Assembly: GCF_047511655.1 (NCBI RefSeq)
Contig: NC_133399.1
Span: forward strand, 3,351,333-3,415,332
Source: Castor canadensis
Lineage: Eukaryota; Chordata; Mammalia; Rodentia; Castoridae
Direction: 5' to 3'
Length of the DNA stretch: 64,000 nt
Below, one piece after another: positions 10,613 through 24,099 of this stretch. The position numbers and the translations under genes were made by a program. Under the pieces are notes generated by a model, which saw nothing but the letters and a program-made list of their open reading frames with translations, did no database searches and was not told the DNA's origin. Each line of letters opens with the position of its first letter. Within the stretch, counting starts at the first letter, position 1.

Positions 10613-13600
10613 TCTTTCTTGGTTTTGTTACTATTACTATTGTAACTTAGCTAATACTACATTACACATAGTCCCAGGACAGAAATTGTACCTAGTGGGA
10701 CTATGGGAAGACAAAAAAGGGATGGAAACCATTCTCCTCCCAAAAATAAATTAGTAGAGGATTAAGAGTGAAATGAAGAAAAAGGTACTCAGATCGAGAC
10801 TCCAACAAAACAAAGATAAGCTATACCAAAGAACCCAACAAAGCCCAAAAACACACTGAAAGAAGAAATCCTGCAGGTAATGAGAATTTCATAGAGATGT
10901 TACTAGACATGGTTAACCAAAACATACAGGAGGCACTCAAGAAATTCTAAGACAACAAAAATAAAGAATATGAGAAAACACAAAAACAAATAAATGAAAT
11001 CATAGGAGCCCTAAACAAACACCAAACTGAAACAGAGAACACCAAAAACAAAGAGATAAATGAAGTAACACCAAAAACAAAGAGATAAGAGAAAACAAAG
11101 AGATAAGTGACCCATGATATGGAAAACACGAGAAAAAAGAATGGAACAGAAATGCAAAACAAAATGGAAGGCTATTCCAGCATAATAGAACAAACAGAAG
11201 ACAAAATCTCAGAACTTGCAGATGAAATGGAAATTAAAGGCAAAAGTGAAGATCTATTAATCAAAGAACTCAAGGCCTGTGAAAAGAATATGTGAAAACT
11301 CACTAACTCCATTAAAAGACCAAACCTGAGAATCATGGTCATTGAAGAAGGAGAAGAGGTGCAAGCAAAAGGAATGTGTAATATATTCAACAAAATAATA
11401 ACAGAAAATTTCCCAAATGTAGAGAAAACTATGCCCATTCAGGTACAGGAAGCCTCCAAGACACCAAACAGACTTGACCAAATAGAACTACCCCACGACA
11501 TATTATCACTAAAACAACAAACACAGAGAATAGAGAAAGAATATTGAAGGTTGTAAGAGAGAAAAAACAAATAACATACAAAGGTAAACCAATCAAAATC
11601 ACAGCAGATTTCTCAATGGAAACCTTAAAATCAAGAAAAGCATGGAGTGAGGTCTTCCGGGCACTGAATGAAAATAACTTCAACCCTACGATACTCTACC
11701 CAGCAAAACTTTCATTCAAAATAGATAGAGTAATAAAAGTCTTCCATAATAAGCAGAAACTAAAACAATATATGACCACCAAGCCAACACTACAAAAGAT
11801 TCTCCAAGGAATTCTGCACACAGAAAGTGAAAGCAAACAAAACCATAAAAGGACAGGCAATACCAAACCACAAGAGAAGAAAAGGCAAGAAAATAGTAAC
11901 ATTGATTCAGCTGTACACTATCAAACCCTTAAACAACAAAGACAACTATATGACAGGGATCACCACATACCTATCAATACTAACACTGAATGTTAATGGG
12001 CTCCTCCATCAAAAGACACTCACTGGCAAACTGGATTAAAAAGGAAGATCCAACAATCTGCTGCCTACAGGAGACCCACCTCATCGACAGAAATAAGCAC
12101 TGGCAGAGAGTGAAAGGCTGGAAGAAGATTTACCAAGCCAATGGCTCCTGAAAACAGGGGTAGCAATACTTATCTCAAACAAAGAAGACTTTTAACTTAC
12201 ATTGATCAAACGAGATAAAGAAGGACACTCCATACAAATAAATGGGGAAATACACCAGAAGGAAATAACAATTGTCAACCTATATGCCCCCAATGTCAAT
12301 ACACTCAATTTCATCAAAAATACTCTGAAGTACCTAAAAACATATATAAACTCCAACACAGTGGTAGTGGGAGACCTTATACCCCTTAGGTCACTCAAAC
12401 AAAAAAATAATAAAGAAATCCTAGAACTAAATCACACCATACATCAAATGGACCAAGCTGATGTTTATAGAATATTTCATCCAACTTCTGCACAATAAAC
12501 ATTCTTCTCAGAAGTCCTTGGGACAGTCTCCAAAACTAATCATATCTTAAGGGACAAAACAAGCCTCAGCAAATATAAGAAAATAGAAATAATCTCATGC
12601 ATTCTATCTGACCACAATGCATTAAAACTAGAAATCAACAACAAAAACAGCAGTAAAAAGCATGCAAACAATTGGAAGCTGAACAACACATTGCTCAATG
12701 ATCAATCGGTCATGGATGACATAAAAGAGGAAACTAAAAGTTTCCTGGAAGTTAATGAAAATGAAAACACGGCCTACCAGAGTTGATGGGACACAGCAAA
12801 GGTAGTCCTAAGGGGAAAGTTTATAGCCATGAGTGCAGATACTAAAAGGACAGAAAGATCTTAAATCAATAATCTAATACTACAACTCAAACTCCTAGAA
12901 AAACAAGAACAAGAAAATCCCAAAGCAAGCAGAAGGAAAGAAATAATTAAAATATGGGATGAAATCAATGAAATAGAAACAAACAAAACCATACAAAGAA
13001 TCAATGACACAAAAAGTTGGTTCTTTGAAAAAATACATAAGATTGACAGATTCCTGGCAAACCTGACTAAAATGAGGAGAGAAACAACCAAAATCACTAA
13101 AATCAGAAATGCAAAAGAGAAGATAACAACAAATGCCATGGAAATCATCAGAGACTACTTTGAGAGCCTATACTCTAACATATTTGAAAATTTCGAAGAA
13201 ATGGACAGATTTCTAGAAACTTAACACCATCCAAAACTGAACCAAGAGGATATTAATCACCTGAATAGATCTATACCACAAAAAGAAATTGAAGCACCAA
13301 TCAAGAGTCTCCCAAAACAGAAAAGTCCGGGACATGATGGATTCACTACTGAATTCTGTCAGACGTTTAAACAAGAACTAATACCAACTCTCCTTAAACT
13401 ATCCCATGAAATAGAAAGGGAAGGAACACTGCCTAACTCATTTTATGAAACCAATATTACTTATCCCAAAACAAGGAAAAGACACCTCCAAAAAGGAGAA
13501 CTATAGGCCAATCTCCTTAATGAACACTGATGCAAAAATCCTCAACAAAATAATGGCAACCCGAATTCAACAACACATCAGAAAGATCATCAAACATGAC

Positions 13601-16062
13601 TTAGCCAGCTTCATCCCAGGGATGCAGGGATGGTTCAACATACGCAAATCTATGAATGTAATACAGAATATCAATAGAAGCAAAGCCAAAATCCACTTGA
13701 TCATCTCAATAGATACAGAAAAGCCTTCCACAAGATCCAACACCACTTCATGATAAAAGCTCTAAGAAAACTAGGAATAGAAGGAATGTACCTCAACATT
13801 GTAAAGTCTATATATGACAAACCTACAGCCAACATTGTATTTAAGGGTGTAAAACTGAAAACATTTATCCTGAAATCAGGAACGAGACAAGGGTGCCCAC
13901 TATCCCCACTCCTATTCAACATACTACTGGAATTTCTAGCCAGAGCAATTAGGCAAGAAAAAGAAATAAAAGGAATACAAGTAGGTAAAGAAGCTGTCAA
14001 AATATCCTTATTTGTAGATGATATGATCCTATACCTTAAAGACCCAAAAACCTCTACCCAAAGACTCTGAGACACCATAAACAGGTATTGCAAGGTGGCA
14101 GGATACAAAATCAACTTACAAAAATCATTAGCTTTTCTATACACCAACAATGAACAAACTGAGAAGGAATATATGGAAACAATTCCATTTATGATAGCCT
14201 CAAAAATCAATTACCTGGGAGCAAACTTAACAAAGGATGTGAATGACCCCTACAAGGAAAATTACAAACTGCTGAGGAAGACTACAGAAGATGGAAAGAT
14301 CTCCTGTGCTCATCGATTGGTAGAATCAACACAGTAAAAATGGCTATACCACCAAAAGCAATCTACATGTTTAATGCAATTCCCATCAAAATCCCAATGA
14401 CATTCATCACAAAGATTGAAAAATCTACCCTAAAGTTCATTTGGAAACACAAGAGAGCACAAATAGCAAAGGCAATACTCAGCAAAAAGAGCAAAGTTGG
14501 AGGTATCACAATACCAGACTTCAAAATATATTACAAAGCAATAGCAATAAAAACAGCATGGTACTGGCACAAAAACAGACATGAAGACCAGTGGAGCAGA
14601 ATAGAGGACCAGGATAAGAATCCACACAACTATACCCACCTCATTTTTGAGAAAGGTGCCAAAAAAATATGATGGAGATTTGACAGCCTTTTCAACAAAT
14701 GTTGCTGGGAAAAGTCGTTATCCATCTGCAATAAACTGAAACTAGATCCATGTCTATCACCCTGTACTAGTATCAACTCAAAATGGATCAAGGACCATAA
14801 TATCTGACCAGAAAATCTGAAGTTAGTACAGGAAGGAGTAGGAAACACTCTGGAACTAATAGGTATAGGCAAGGACGTCTTCAATAGAACCCCAGCAGCT
14901 CAGCAACTAATAGAAAGGATGGACAAATGGGACTTCATAAAATAACAAAGCTTCTTCGCAACAAAAGAAATAGTCTCTAAATTGAAGAGACCACCCACAG
15001 AGTAGGAGAAAATATTTGCCAGATATACATCAGACAAAGGACTGATAAGCAGGATATGCAGGGAACTTAAGAAACTAAACTCTCCTAAAATCAATGAACC
15101 AATTAAGAAATGGGAAAGTGAACTAAACAGAACTTTCTCAAAAGAAGAAATTCAAATGGCCAAAAAATCTAAGAAAAAATATTCACCATCTCTAGCCATA
15201 AAGAAAATGCAAATCAAAACTACACTAAGATTCCACCTCAACCCTGTTACAATAGCCATCATCAAAAACAACAACAACAGGTGTTGGCAAGGATGTGGGG
15301 AAAAATGAACCCTCGTACACTGCTGATGGGAATGCAAACTAGTACAACCACTCTGTAAAAAAATTTGGAAGCTTCTTAAAAATCGAAACATAGACCTACC
15401 ATATTATCAAGCAATCCCATTTCTGGGGATATGCCCATAGGAATTCAGCACAGGTTACTCAAGAGGCACCTGCACACCTATATTTATTGCAGGGCTATTC
15501 ACAATAGCCAAGTAATGGAAATAACCAAGATGCCCCACTACTGATGAATAGATAAAGAAAATGTGGTATTTATACACAATGGAATTTTACTCACCCATGA
15601 AGAAGAATGAAATCTTATCATTTGAAGGTAAATGGATGGAACTAGAGAACATCATTCTGAGCGAGGTTAGCCAGGCTCAGAAAACCAAAAATCAAATGCA
15701 TTTGATGTCTCCACTCCAATGGAATTAATACAGAAACCTTGAAGAAACAGAGATTAACATGAGAAGGGGATCAGGATCCAGTGTAAAGATCAGTTAGAGA
15801 TGAATCAACTTGGGTTGTAACACATTTGTACATGAAAGCAATGCTAGGAATCTTTCTGTATAGCTATCCTTATCTCAACTAGTAAAAACGCTTTGTTTTC
15901 CTTATTATACTTGTATCTTTTCCTCAACAAAATTAGAGATAAGGGCAGAACAGATTCTACCTGGAAGTAAGGGGGAGGGGGGAGAGTGTAGGAAAGGGGG
16001 GCAGGGGGTAGAAATGACCCAAACAATTTACACACATGTGAATACATGAATAATAAAAAAAA
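10613..16062 (+). mobile_element. Long degenerate L1, ORF1 and ORF2 both broken
   Basis: A nearly full-length L1 truncated inside its 5' UTR; the first 150 bp align with the region just before ORF1 of the young element at 24.6-31.6 kb. ORF1 runs about 10760-11945 with several breaks, and its coiled-coil region contains a small tandem expansion (11041-11105). ORF2 begins at ATG 11950 (MTGITTYLSILTLNVNG, endonuclease). Reverse-transcriptase motifs are visible near 13870-14030 ([21 protein letters not shown] in place of FADDM). The C-terminal end carries TGA at 15306-15308. A small deletion joins ORF2 end to the 3' UTR near 15693. A G-rich tract and A-rich tail end it near 16060. It has many stops and frameshifts and cannot move by itself. 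Confidence 0.93.
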
Positions 16063-16230
16063 TGTTAATACGTGACCACTAAACCAGCCCCCCAGAAGAT
16101 ACTCAAAGGAATCTTACACAAAGAAGATGAAAATTCCAATAACATTAATCACAGAGATTGAAAAATCAACCCTAATGTTCATAAGGAAGCACAAAAGACC
16201 ACATAACAAAATTCATGTTTAATACAAGGT
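16063..16230 (+). mobile_element. L1 scrap: ORF1 end joined to an ORF2 piece
   Basis: Begins with sequence encoding a TTKPAPQKILKGILH-like ORF1 end, then shifts to ORF2-like sequence (IEKSTLMFIRKHKRP). It may be the far side of the old L1 at 9981-10612, split by the longer insertion, but the two sides do not abut exactly, so this is inference. Confidence 0.6.
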
Positions 16231-16689
16231 CAGGGTGTATGTTCTTTAGTATGACATTTGCATTCAGCTATAATTTCACATTCCATCTTTTCATTAATTT
16301 TTTATTACCTCCTCTACCCAGCTACACATAGGTTGAAAAAGGGTTAATATTTATGAGTCATTGTGAATTTAAATCTTCATTTATATATATGTGTGTATAT
16401 ATAAAGTGTTTATAAAGCATTCAAAATTATAGCTTATATCCACATGAATTCTGCAAACAAAATAACACAATAAACATAATCTTCCTATTCTGTAAAAATA
16501 TTGTGCACACACAGACATATGTTCAAAGCAATCATTTCTTGTCTGGTAAATTTCCTATGCACACTAATTAAACAAACAAACACAAAGTATTTCAGTGTTT
16601 CCCATACTAAAATTACTGGGTGTCATATAGTGTTCATTATCTGCAACTATTAATCTTTCAAATCTGAGTATATTTTAATTTTACTTTAA
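16231..16689. other. No gene recognised
   Basis: AT-rich spacer between L1 copies. A short TATATATGTGTGTATATATA run is near 16384. Nothing else was recognised. Confidence 0.5.
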
Positions 16690-19290
16690 CTTTTTATTCT
16701 TTTTAAAATTCTTTTATCATTTTTACATTTACTAACATGTGTATACATTGTTTGGACCACCAACCCTCCCCTACCCCCCAACCCGGCTACTGAGCAGAAC
16801 CTGTGCTACCCTTTTGTTCTCTGATTTTGTTGAAGAGAAAACATAAGAGTTAAAAAGAAAGACAGCGTTTTTGTTAGTTTGAGACAAATATAGTTATACA
16901 GAGAGATTCCTACCATTGCTTCCATGCACAAGTGTATTGCAACCCACATTGGCTCATCTCTACCAGACCTCTTCACTACTTCCTAGTCCCCTTCCCATAG
17001 TGGCCTCTGCCAATTTAAGATTGCTATGTTTGCTCCTCTGCAGTAAGCACATCAACCACATTCAACTTTTAGGTTTCCTTCCTTTTCCTTATTCCTCTTT
17101 TCCCCTTAGTGTGTGACCCATGTCCAATAATATTACTGCATTTGTTTTGGGTCTATAACCTGCATATGAAGGAGAACATGTGATTTTTGGCCTTCTGAGC
17201 TTGGCTAACTTTACTTAAGATGATGTTCTCCAATTCCATCCATTTACTTGTGAATGACAAAATTTCATTCTTCCTTGTGGCTGAATAAAATTCCATTGTG
17301 GATAAATAGTACATTTTCTTAATCCATTCATTGATGCATCTTGGTATCTTGGCTGTTTCCATAGCTTGGCTATTGTAAATAGTACTGCAATAAACATAGG
17401 TGTGCAGGTGCCTTTGGAATAACCCAAGTCTCATTCCTTCAGGTATATCCATAGCAGTGATATTTCTGGATTATAGGGCAGATCTATGTTGAGTTTTTTA
17501 AGATGCCTACCTATTTTTTCCAAAGTGGTTGTACTAGCTTATATTCCCACCAGAAGTGTATGAGTGTTCCTTTTCCCCACATCACCAATATTTGTTGTTC
17601 ATGGTGTTCTTGATGACAGCTATCCTAACAGGAGTGAGGTGGAATCTTATTGTAGTTTTGATTTGCATTTCCTTTATGGCCAGGGATGGTGAGCATTTTT
17701 TCATGTGTTTTTTTGGACATTTGAACTTCTTCCTTTTAAAAAGTTGTGCTTAGTTCAGTTGTCCACTTCTTTATTTGTTCATTGCTTTTGGGGGAATTTA
17801 GTTTTTTGAGCTCCCTGCATATTCTGGTTATCAGTCCATTGATGTATTCCTATCAAATATTACTGGATTCTGTGAGTGGTCTCTTCAATTTAGAGACCAT
17901 TTCTTTTTTTGTGCAGAAGCTTTTTAATTTCATGTAATCCCATTTGTCCATCCTTTATCTTAATTGCTGGGCTGCTGGAGTTCTACTGAGAAAGTCCTTT
18001 TCTATACCTAGTGCTTCCAGAGTATTCCATGTTGTTTCCAGTACTATCTACAAAATTTTGGGTCTGATATTAATGTCCTTATTGCACTTTGAGTTGATAC
18101 TAGTACAGGATGACAGGCCTGGATCTAGTTTCAGTTTTCTGCAGGCAGATAACCGCTTTTCCCAACAACATTTGTTGAAGATCCTGTGTTTTCTCTACTG
18201 TATGTTTTTGGCAACTTTGTCAAAAATAAGGTGAGCATACCTGTGTAGATTCATAGCCAGATCCTCTATTCTGTTCCACTGGTCTTCATGTCTTTCTTTG
18301 TGCCAGTACCATACTGTTTTTATTGCTATTGCTCTGTAGTATAGTTTGAAGTTGGGTATTGTGATACCTTCAACATTGTCCTTTTTGCTGAGTATTGCCT
18401 TGGCTATTTGTGGTATTTTGTGTTTCCCAATGAACTTTAGGATAATTTTTCAATGACTGTGATGAATGTCATTGGGATTTTGATGGGAATTACATAGAAA
18501 ATGTAGATTGCTTTTGGTAGTACAGCAAATTTTGCTGTGTTGATTCTACCAATCCATGACATGGGAGATCTTTCCACCTTCTGTAGTCTTCTTAGATCTT
18601 TCTTCAGTGGTTTGCAGTTCTCTTTGAAGAGGTCATTTAAATCCTTTGTTAAGTTTATTCCTAGGTATTTGATTTTTTAAGGGTGTTGTAAATGGAATTC
18701 TTTCCCTATATTTTTCTCACTTTGTTCACTGCTGGTGTATAGAAAGGCTACAGATTTTTGTAAGTTGATTTTGTATCCTGCTCCATTGCTAAAGCTATTT
18801 CTGGTGTCTAGGAGTCTATGGGTGAGTTTTTTTGTGTCTTTGATGTATAGATCATGTCATCTGCAAATAGGGATACTTTGACTAACTCTTTACCTATTTT
18901 TATTCCATTTATCTCTTTTTCTTCTTGCCTTATTGCTCTGGCTAGGATTTCCAAGACTCTGTTGAATTGGAGTGGGGAGAGTGGGCACACTTTCTTTGCT
19001 CCTGACTTAAGAGGCAATGGTTTCAGTTTTTCCCCATTAAGTATGATATTCGTTATGTTTGTCATATGTAGCCTTTATAATATTGAGGTACATTCCTTCT
19101 ATTCCTAGTTTTCTTAGAGATTTTATCATGAAATGGTGTTGAATCTTATTGACAGCTTTTTCTGTAACTATTGAGATGTTCAAGTGATTTTTGTCTTTGC
19201 TTCTATTAATGTGCTCTCTTACATTTATTGATTTGCATATGTTGAAGCATCTTTGCATCCCTGGGATGTTCATGAGATGTTTTTTCAAAC
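16690..19290 (-). mobile_element. 5'-truncated L1 on the minus strand
   Basis: The 3' end is at the left (T-rich, then the CCCTCCCC 3' UTR tract near 16765). Reading leftward from 19290, ORF2 starts within the reverse transcriptase ([17 protein letters not shown], then [19 protein letters not shown]) and includes LFADDM near 18850. The C-terminal part is at 17150-17450 ([15 protein letters not shown] in one frame). There are several frameshifts. The codon at the position where three other copies here carry TGA is an ordinary glycine codon. Confidence 0.92.
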
Positions 19291-19489
19291 AGGACTGCAA
19301 CCATTGGAAAGTGGGGAAAGGATGGTGTCTTCACCTTGGGAAACAATGAATTTCATTAGGATGTCCCACACTGTGAACAAAGTGATGTCCTAAAGTGATT
19401 CTATATGAAATCAACCTAAGTAGATTAAGAACATTTCTGAAAGTACAAAAGAAAAACCTTTTAAACTGTCTCTGTGGTTACAATATAGG
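19291..19489. other. Unclassified spacer
   Basis: Follows the truncated end of the L1 at 16690-19290. No frame and no repeat was recognised. Confidence 0.4.
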
Positions 19490-20430
19490 TGTGTAAATGT
19501 GTTTCATTTTTAAAGATTTTTCTTAGCATTCACTTGTACATGGATTTTATTGTGGCATTTCAATATATACATATAGTGTGACACATTTGGGTTCATCTCC
19601 AACATTATGCTCTATTGCCCACACTAATATTTAAAATGATTTTAACAGGTTTCCCTGTTTTATATTCCTATTGAGTGTTTAGGATCTTTACTTATAAGAT
19701 AATTTTCTCTCTTAACAGGTCTAAATTCTTCCTTTCATATTGGTGTATATTTATTTATTTCTCATACCTGTTCTATCTACATAAAATTTTGAGTACTACA
19801 TTGAACAACAGTGGTTAGAGTAGATTCTCTAATCACATTCCTTACTTTGGAGCAAATGCTTTCAGATTTTTCCTTTTGAGCATGATGTTAGCAGTGGATT
19901 TCTCATATAAACCATTATTGTGCTAAAATATAGTCCTCATACATCTAGTAAATTCATGTTTTTTATCACAAAGGGATATTGAAAATTTGCAACTATTTCC
20001 AGCATTTATTGACATGATCTTTTTTATGCTTTATTCCATTTATGTGCTATATTACTTTTACTGATTAACCTATTTTTCATCCATGGAATTCAGCCTACTA
20101 GCTTTCTTTATTTTTGTTCTGGCCTTGTAAACTCTTGGTGTGATGAAAATACTGGTTTCATAGAATGAGTGTGGAATTATCCTTTCTCCTTCTTTTTTAT
20201 GGAATAGTTCAAGTAGCAATGACATTAGTTATTATTTAAAGGTCAGTGAGGCTTGCAGAGTTGCTCAACTGGTACAACACCTTCCTAGCAAGCATGAGGC
20301 CATGAGTTCAAACCTCAGTGCAGCTTAAATAAATAAAAATAAATAAATAAACGACCTGGTGAAATTCAGCAGTGAATATGTCTGAGCCTATGGGCCTTCT
20401 TGTCTTGGAAAAATTTAATTACACTCTATA
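19490..20430 (-). mobile_element. Old L1 (RT region and 3' matter), split by a SINE
   Basis: The minus strand resembles L1 ORF2 reverse transcriptase; on + the text ATTCAGCCTACTAGCTTTC and ATGGAATAGTTCAAGTAGCA are antisense of that region. The L1 stops at about 20249, resumes at about 20353 (CTGGTGAAATTCAGCAGTGA), and the gap is filled exactly by a SINE. It is more diverged than the other L1 copies. Confidence 0.75.
20250..20352 (+). repeat. ID-like SINE with AAAT-repeat tail, inside an L1
   Basis: GCTTGCAGAGTTGCTCAACT, then CCTAGCAAGCATGAGGCCAT, then GAGTTCAAACCTCAGTG, with a tail of AAATA repeats. It sits within reverse-transcriptase sequence of an older L1, so it inserted after that L1. 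Confidence 0.8.
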
Positions 20431-21111
20431 TAACTCCAAAACATAATACTTCAAAGAAGAACTCTTAATCACTAAGCAACCACTCCAGATTGCTCCTCTC
20501 CATTTATTATGCAATACCAAGCTGCTTTCTAGTCCTGTGGATTTAATTATTCTCAATATTTCACATAATAAAACCATATAATTCCTAACCATTGCTTAGT
20601 ATAATGATTTCAAGGTTCATCCACATTGCAGCAGGTATTCTTTATTCATTTTATGTCCTAGAATTTTAAATATCCATATTTCTTCTCCTATAAGTTATTA
20701 CAATGGTTATGCTTATGAATGTAGAACCATCAGGAAAGTTAATAAAAAGAAAATTTGATGAAAATGAAGAAACAACACTGGCACTTGCTCATTGAAAGAA
20801 GAAACACAGGTGATAGCCTATACAGGTTTAATTTAGTGAGGTAAGTAGGCCTTTTGCTATCTTGTGAGAAAAGAAAGATATTCTCATGCATATGCCAGAT
20901 AAGAAAAAAATAGCTTTGTTTGTATAATTTTAAGTATGTTGGGTCACATTGATTGGGAATCATTCACTAAATGACATTTTATTATATATTTTTTTGTTCT
21001 AGTAAGTAAGAAAGGAAATTTGGCTCAATTTGCCCAATTTTCTTGTTTGGAAATCTGAGAATAATAGGGAATTGTGAACCTGTACTGTTTTTGCTTTGCA
21101 TTTCTTGTCAG
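20431..21111. other. Upstream flank of V2R pseudogene 2; no gene
   Basis: AT-rich. No upstream V2R exon was recognised here. The last bases (TTTGCATTTCTTGTCAG, ending 21111) form a good splice acceptor for the exon that follows. Confidence 0.5.
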
Positions 21112-22005
21112 ATGTGGTTCAGTGTATAAAATGTGCATACCATAAATGTACCATTAGCAATAGGGATCACTGCCCCCACCAAAAAAATCCCTTCCTGGTT
21201 TATGAAGATTACCTTCAGATGTCTCTGACTTGCATGTGTCTGGGCTGCTCTGTACTAATGGATATTGTCCTTGGGAAGTGGAACAAGATATGTCCACTTT
21301 GAAGGCCCATGACTGTTTTGCAGCTACATCTTGCTCATCTCCCTCAATTTCTGTTTGCTCTGTACTTTTTTTCTCACTGGTCATAAAAATAGAACCACTT
21401 GTATCTGCCATAGGAATGCATTGGAATCTGTATTCACTCTGGCTTTTCCAGTGTTTTGACTGAAACTATTCCTATAATTCTGACATTTAAGATCACTGCA
21501 AAGAGGGGGAAGATGATCCAGTTTCTGCTATCAGAAGTATTTAACTCCATGTGTTTCATTTACTCCCTGATACAACTGATTCTTTGGAATCTATCTAGAA
21601 ATCTCTCTACCAATTATTGACACAGAAATATACTCTGACCATGACCACATAATCCTCTTGTGTAATACAAAACCATTCACTGCTTTATATTGTTTTAGGA
21701 AACATCTGAGCCTGTTGGGCCTGGCGAGCTTCACTGTGGCTTTACAAGCCAAAACACTTCCTGATAAATTAATTGAAGCTAAATTCATCATGTTTAGCCT
21801 GGTGGAGTCCTTTGCAGGTCTGGGTCATATTTATTCCTGTCTTCCACAGATCCAAGGGACTGAGCATGGTAACTAGGGAGATCTTCTCCATATTGTATGC
21901 AGGTGTGGATCTTGGGATACATTATTGCCCCTAAGTGCTACATTATTTTGTTAAGTCTATATATTTACTCTCCATATGGGTTCTGAGATAAAACACATTC
22001 TGGGA
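21112..22005 (+). pseudogene. V2R pseudogene 2, last exon (7TM domain)
   Basis: This exon keeps its splice acceptor and its full expected extent (~0.9 kb), but the frame is lost several times. It starts DVVQCIKCAYHKC and CPHQKNPFLVYEDYLQMSL (Cys-rich end and helix 1). A shifted frame then gives CSYILLISLNFCLLCTFF (helix 2). Later pieces include LNSSCLAWWSPLQ and HRSKGLSMVTREIFSI (helices 6-7 region), and an APKCYI-like end near 21935. There are at least three frameshifts and several stops. It lies on the same strand as pseudogene 1, but no other exon of this copy was found near it, so it is a solo exon. Older than pseudogene 1 by its decay. Confidence 0.85.
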
Positions 22006-24099
22006 GCAATAACCCTAGTTGTGTTTTAACCCATATGTTTCTGAATATACATGAGGTTGAAAGTATAACTACACTATTCTAACAGTCTAATTTCAGATTG
22101 ACACATAAGACTTACTTATTAAACTTTATTTCCTTTTTTAATAAAATTAGCCATACAACCTGCAATCAATAACATTTCAAACTTGATGGTCCTTCTGGAT
22201 GTTTTTTCACATTCTCAAATTTAATCTTCCAACAAAGCTAGTCTTGGATAATTGCATTTGTAGTATCCACTTCTATGATGTCTCTCAATAGGTTATTTCA
22301 ATTGCTTATTTTAACCTGATAGACACAAGTACAGCTTCCTTCCTTTCATCTATTTCTGGATATTCAAATGATGTACGAGTATTTACAGTATATTCCATTG
22401 TTTTCTGCACCTATTGGAAATGTCATATTTTGATGTGTTTTATATAAACTATACAAGGACACATTGAGTGATTTTTTTGGTTTATTGTAAATTGCCTAAT
22501 GTCTAATTCTTCTTAATATATCAAAAGAGAAATACAAAATGTGCCTAATCCCCATCAGGTTTTGATAACACATTATATCAATGTAAGGTTTTTATATAAC
22601 AACTTTCCACAAAAATTTCCAAATTAAAATCACTTTCCCATGCAGTTTTATCTGTCTTCTCAAATACTCCAATGGACTTTTTGCTCTTGGCTCTTAGAAA
22701 ACTCTTGAAACCAGGGACCTCAACTGATATCAACCACCTTTTCTGTAAATCACTTCTATACTGAAAGGAGATTATAGAGTCTCTGTTGTTTTTCATTGTT
22801 TTCTGTTTGCTTTGTTTCATGAGCCTGATCATCTTTAACTGGGCTCTTGTCCTGCAACAAAGATCAAAAGAAGATTGGTTTAACATAACAAAAATATTTC
22901 TCTGTCCTAGAAAATAGGAATTCACAGTCAAGATTTTAACTGGCCTGTGCATCCTCTAAGGCTCTGGATAGAAATTTTCCCATGTATTCTTAGCATGTGG
23001 TGGTGACACTCAATTTGGCAATCCTTGTATTGCAGCTGCATCACTACATTCACTGTCCTTGCCACCTGATGGAATATTCCTCATTCTATGGGACTCAGAT
23101 CATATGGGATTAATTATAATTTGATGATATCTTCAATCAATCTATTTCCAAATAAGAACATACTCCAGATACAAAGGATTAGGAGTTTAATACATGCTTT
23201 GTGGAGTCACAAATCAAATTATAACAATATGCTTTCTCCAAGTTAGAGGAGGTGGGATTGCTTGTGTCAGGAAATAAGTTTATGCAGTGGTTTCAGAAAG
23301 TCAAAGATGATTGGCTATAGCATCCTGTATTTTCTTGTGCATCTTGTGCACTCAGTAGACCTGTGATAGCTTAATTATTATCATTTAGTTTATTAAAATT
23401 ACTAGCTAAAAAGTTTTAATATCTTAAGAAATAACCAATATAAAAGTAAAAATCAACACATGGAATAATGTATGTGTTCATAGAAAACTTTTGAAATTTG
23501 TTGTTTATGTTATATTCAAAGGACTTCTCTCTTTTGACTAGATAAGTTTGCAGTGTTTAGTAATGTTGTGAGACCAGGGGCAACCTGAGTAGAAATTGTG
23601 TTTTTCTTAAAACAAGTAGACTCTATTCAGAGACGTATTAAGTTTCATAAATTTGTTATTATTAAGTAAAGTCCATAAATTATATTATGATTCCATGTTT
23701 TTGTTGAACATTGTATGAGTGTAGGCTAATATATAATGTCATATATCCAACACTACATTATTATACAGAATAGTTTCACGGCCCTGAAATTTCACTATGT
23801 TCCAGGGCAATAGAGGTCTGCTCATGTGCCCTCATTCAAAATATTTTAGTGGTAAGAGATACAGGGTTATGTTTGGGATTTCCCACATAGCCTCATACTC
23901 TTGGATGACAAATGAGAGAAAAATCCAATACTATGGACTGTGGATATAGCAATGGAATATATATACATACGTGTGTGTGTGTGTGTGTTTGTGTGTGTAT
24001 ACAATGATTCTTATTCACAGATAAAAGTAAGTCTGTTTGTAGATGTTTCTCATGTATACTTCTTTTGTTAACAAACAAAATCCAGTAATGGGAGACCAG
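22006..24099. other. Intergenic; no gene recognised
   Basis: AT-rich DNA after V2R pseudogene 2. The largest frame is minus, 22578-22952 (124 codons), with no recognised family. Nothing else was identified apart from the GT microsatellite near 23970. Confidence 0.5.
23968..23999. repeat. GT/TG dinucleotide microsatellite
   Basis: A GTGTGTGTGTGTGTGTG run with one TTTG interruption, read directly. Confidence 0.9.
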
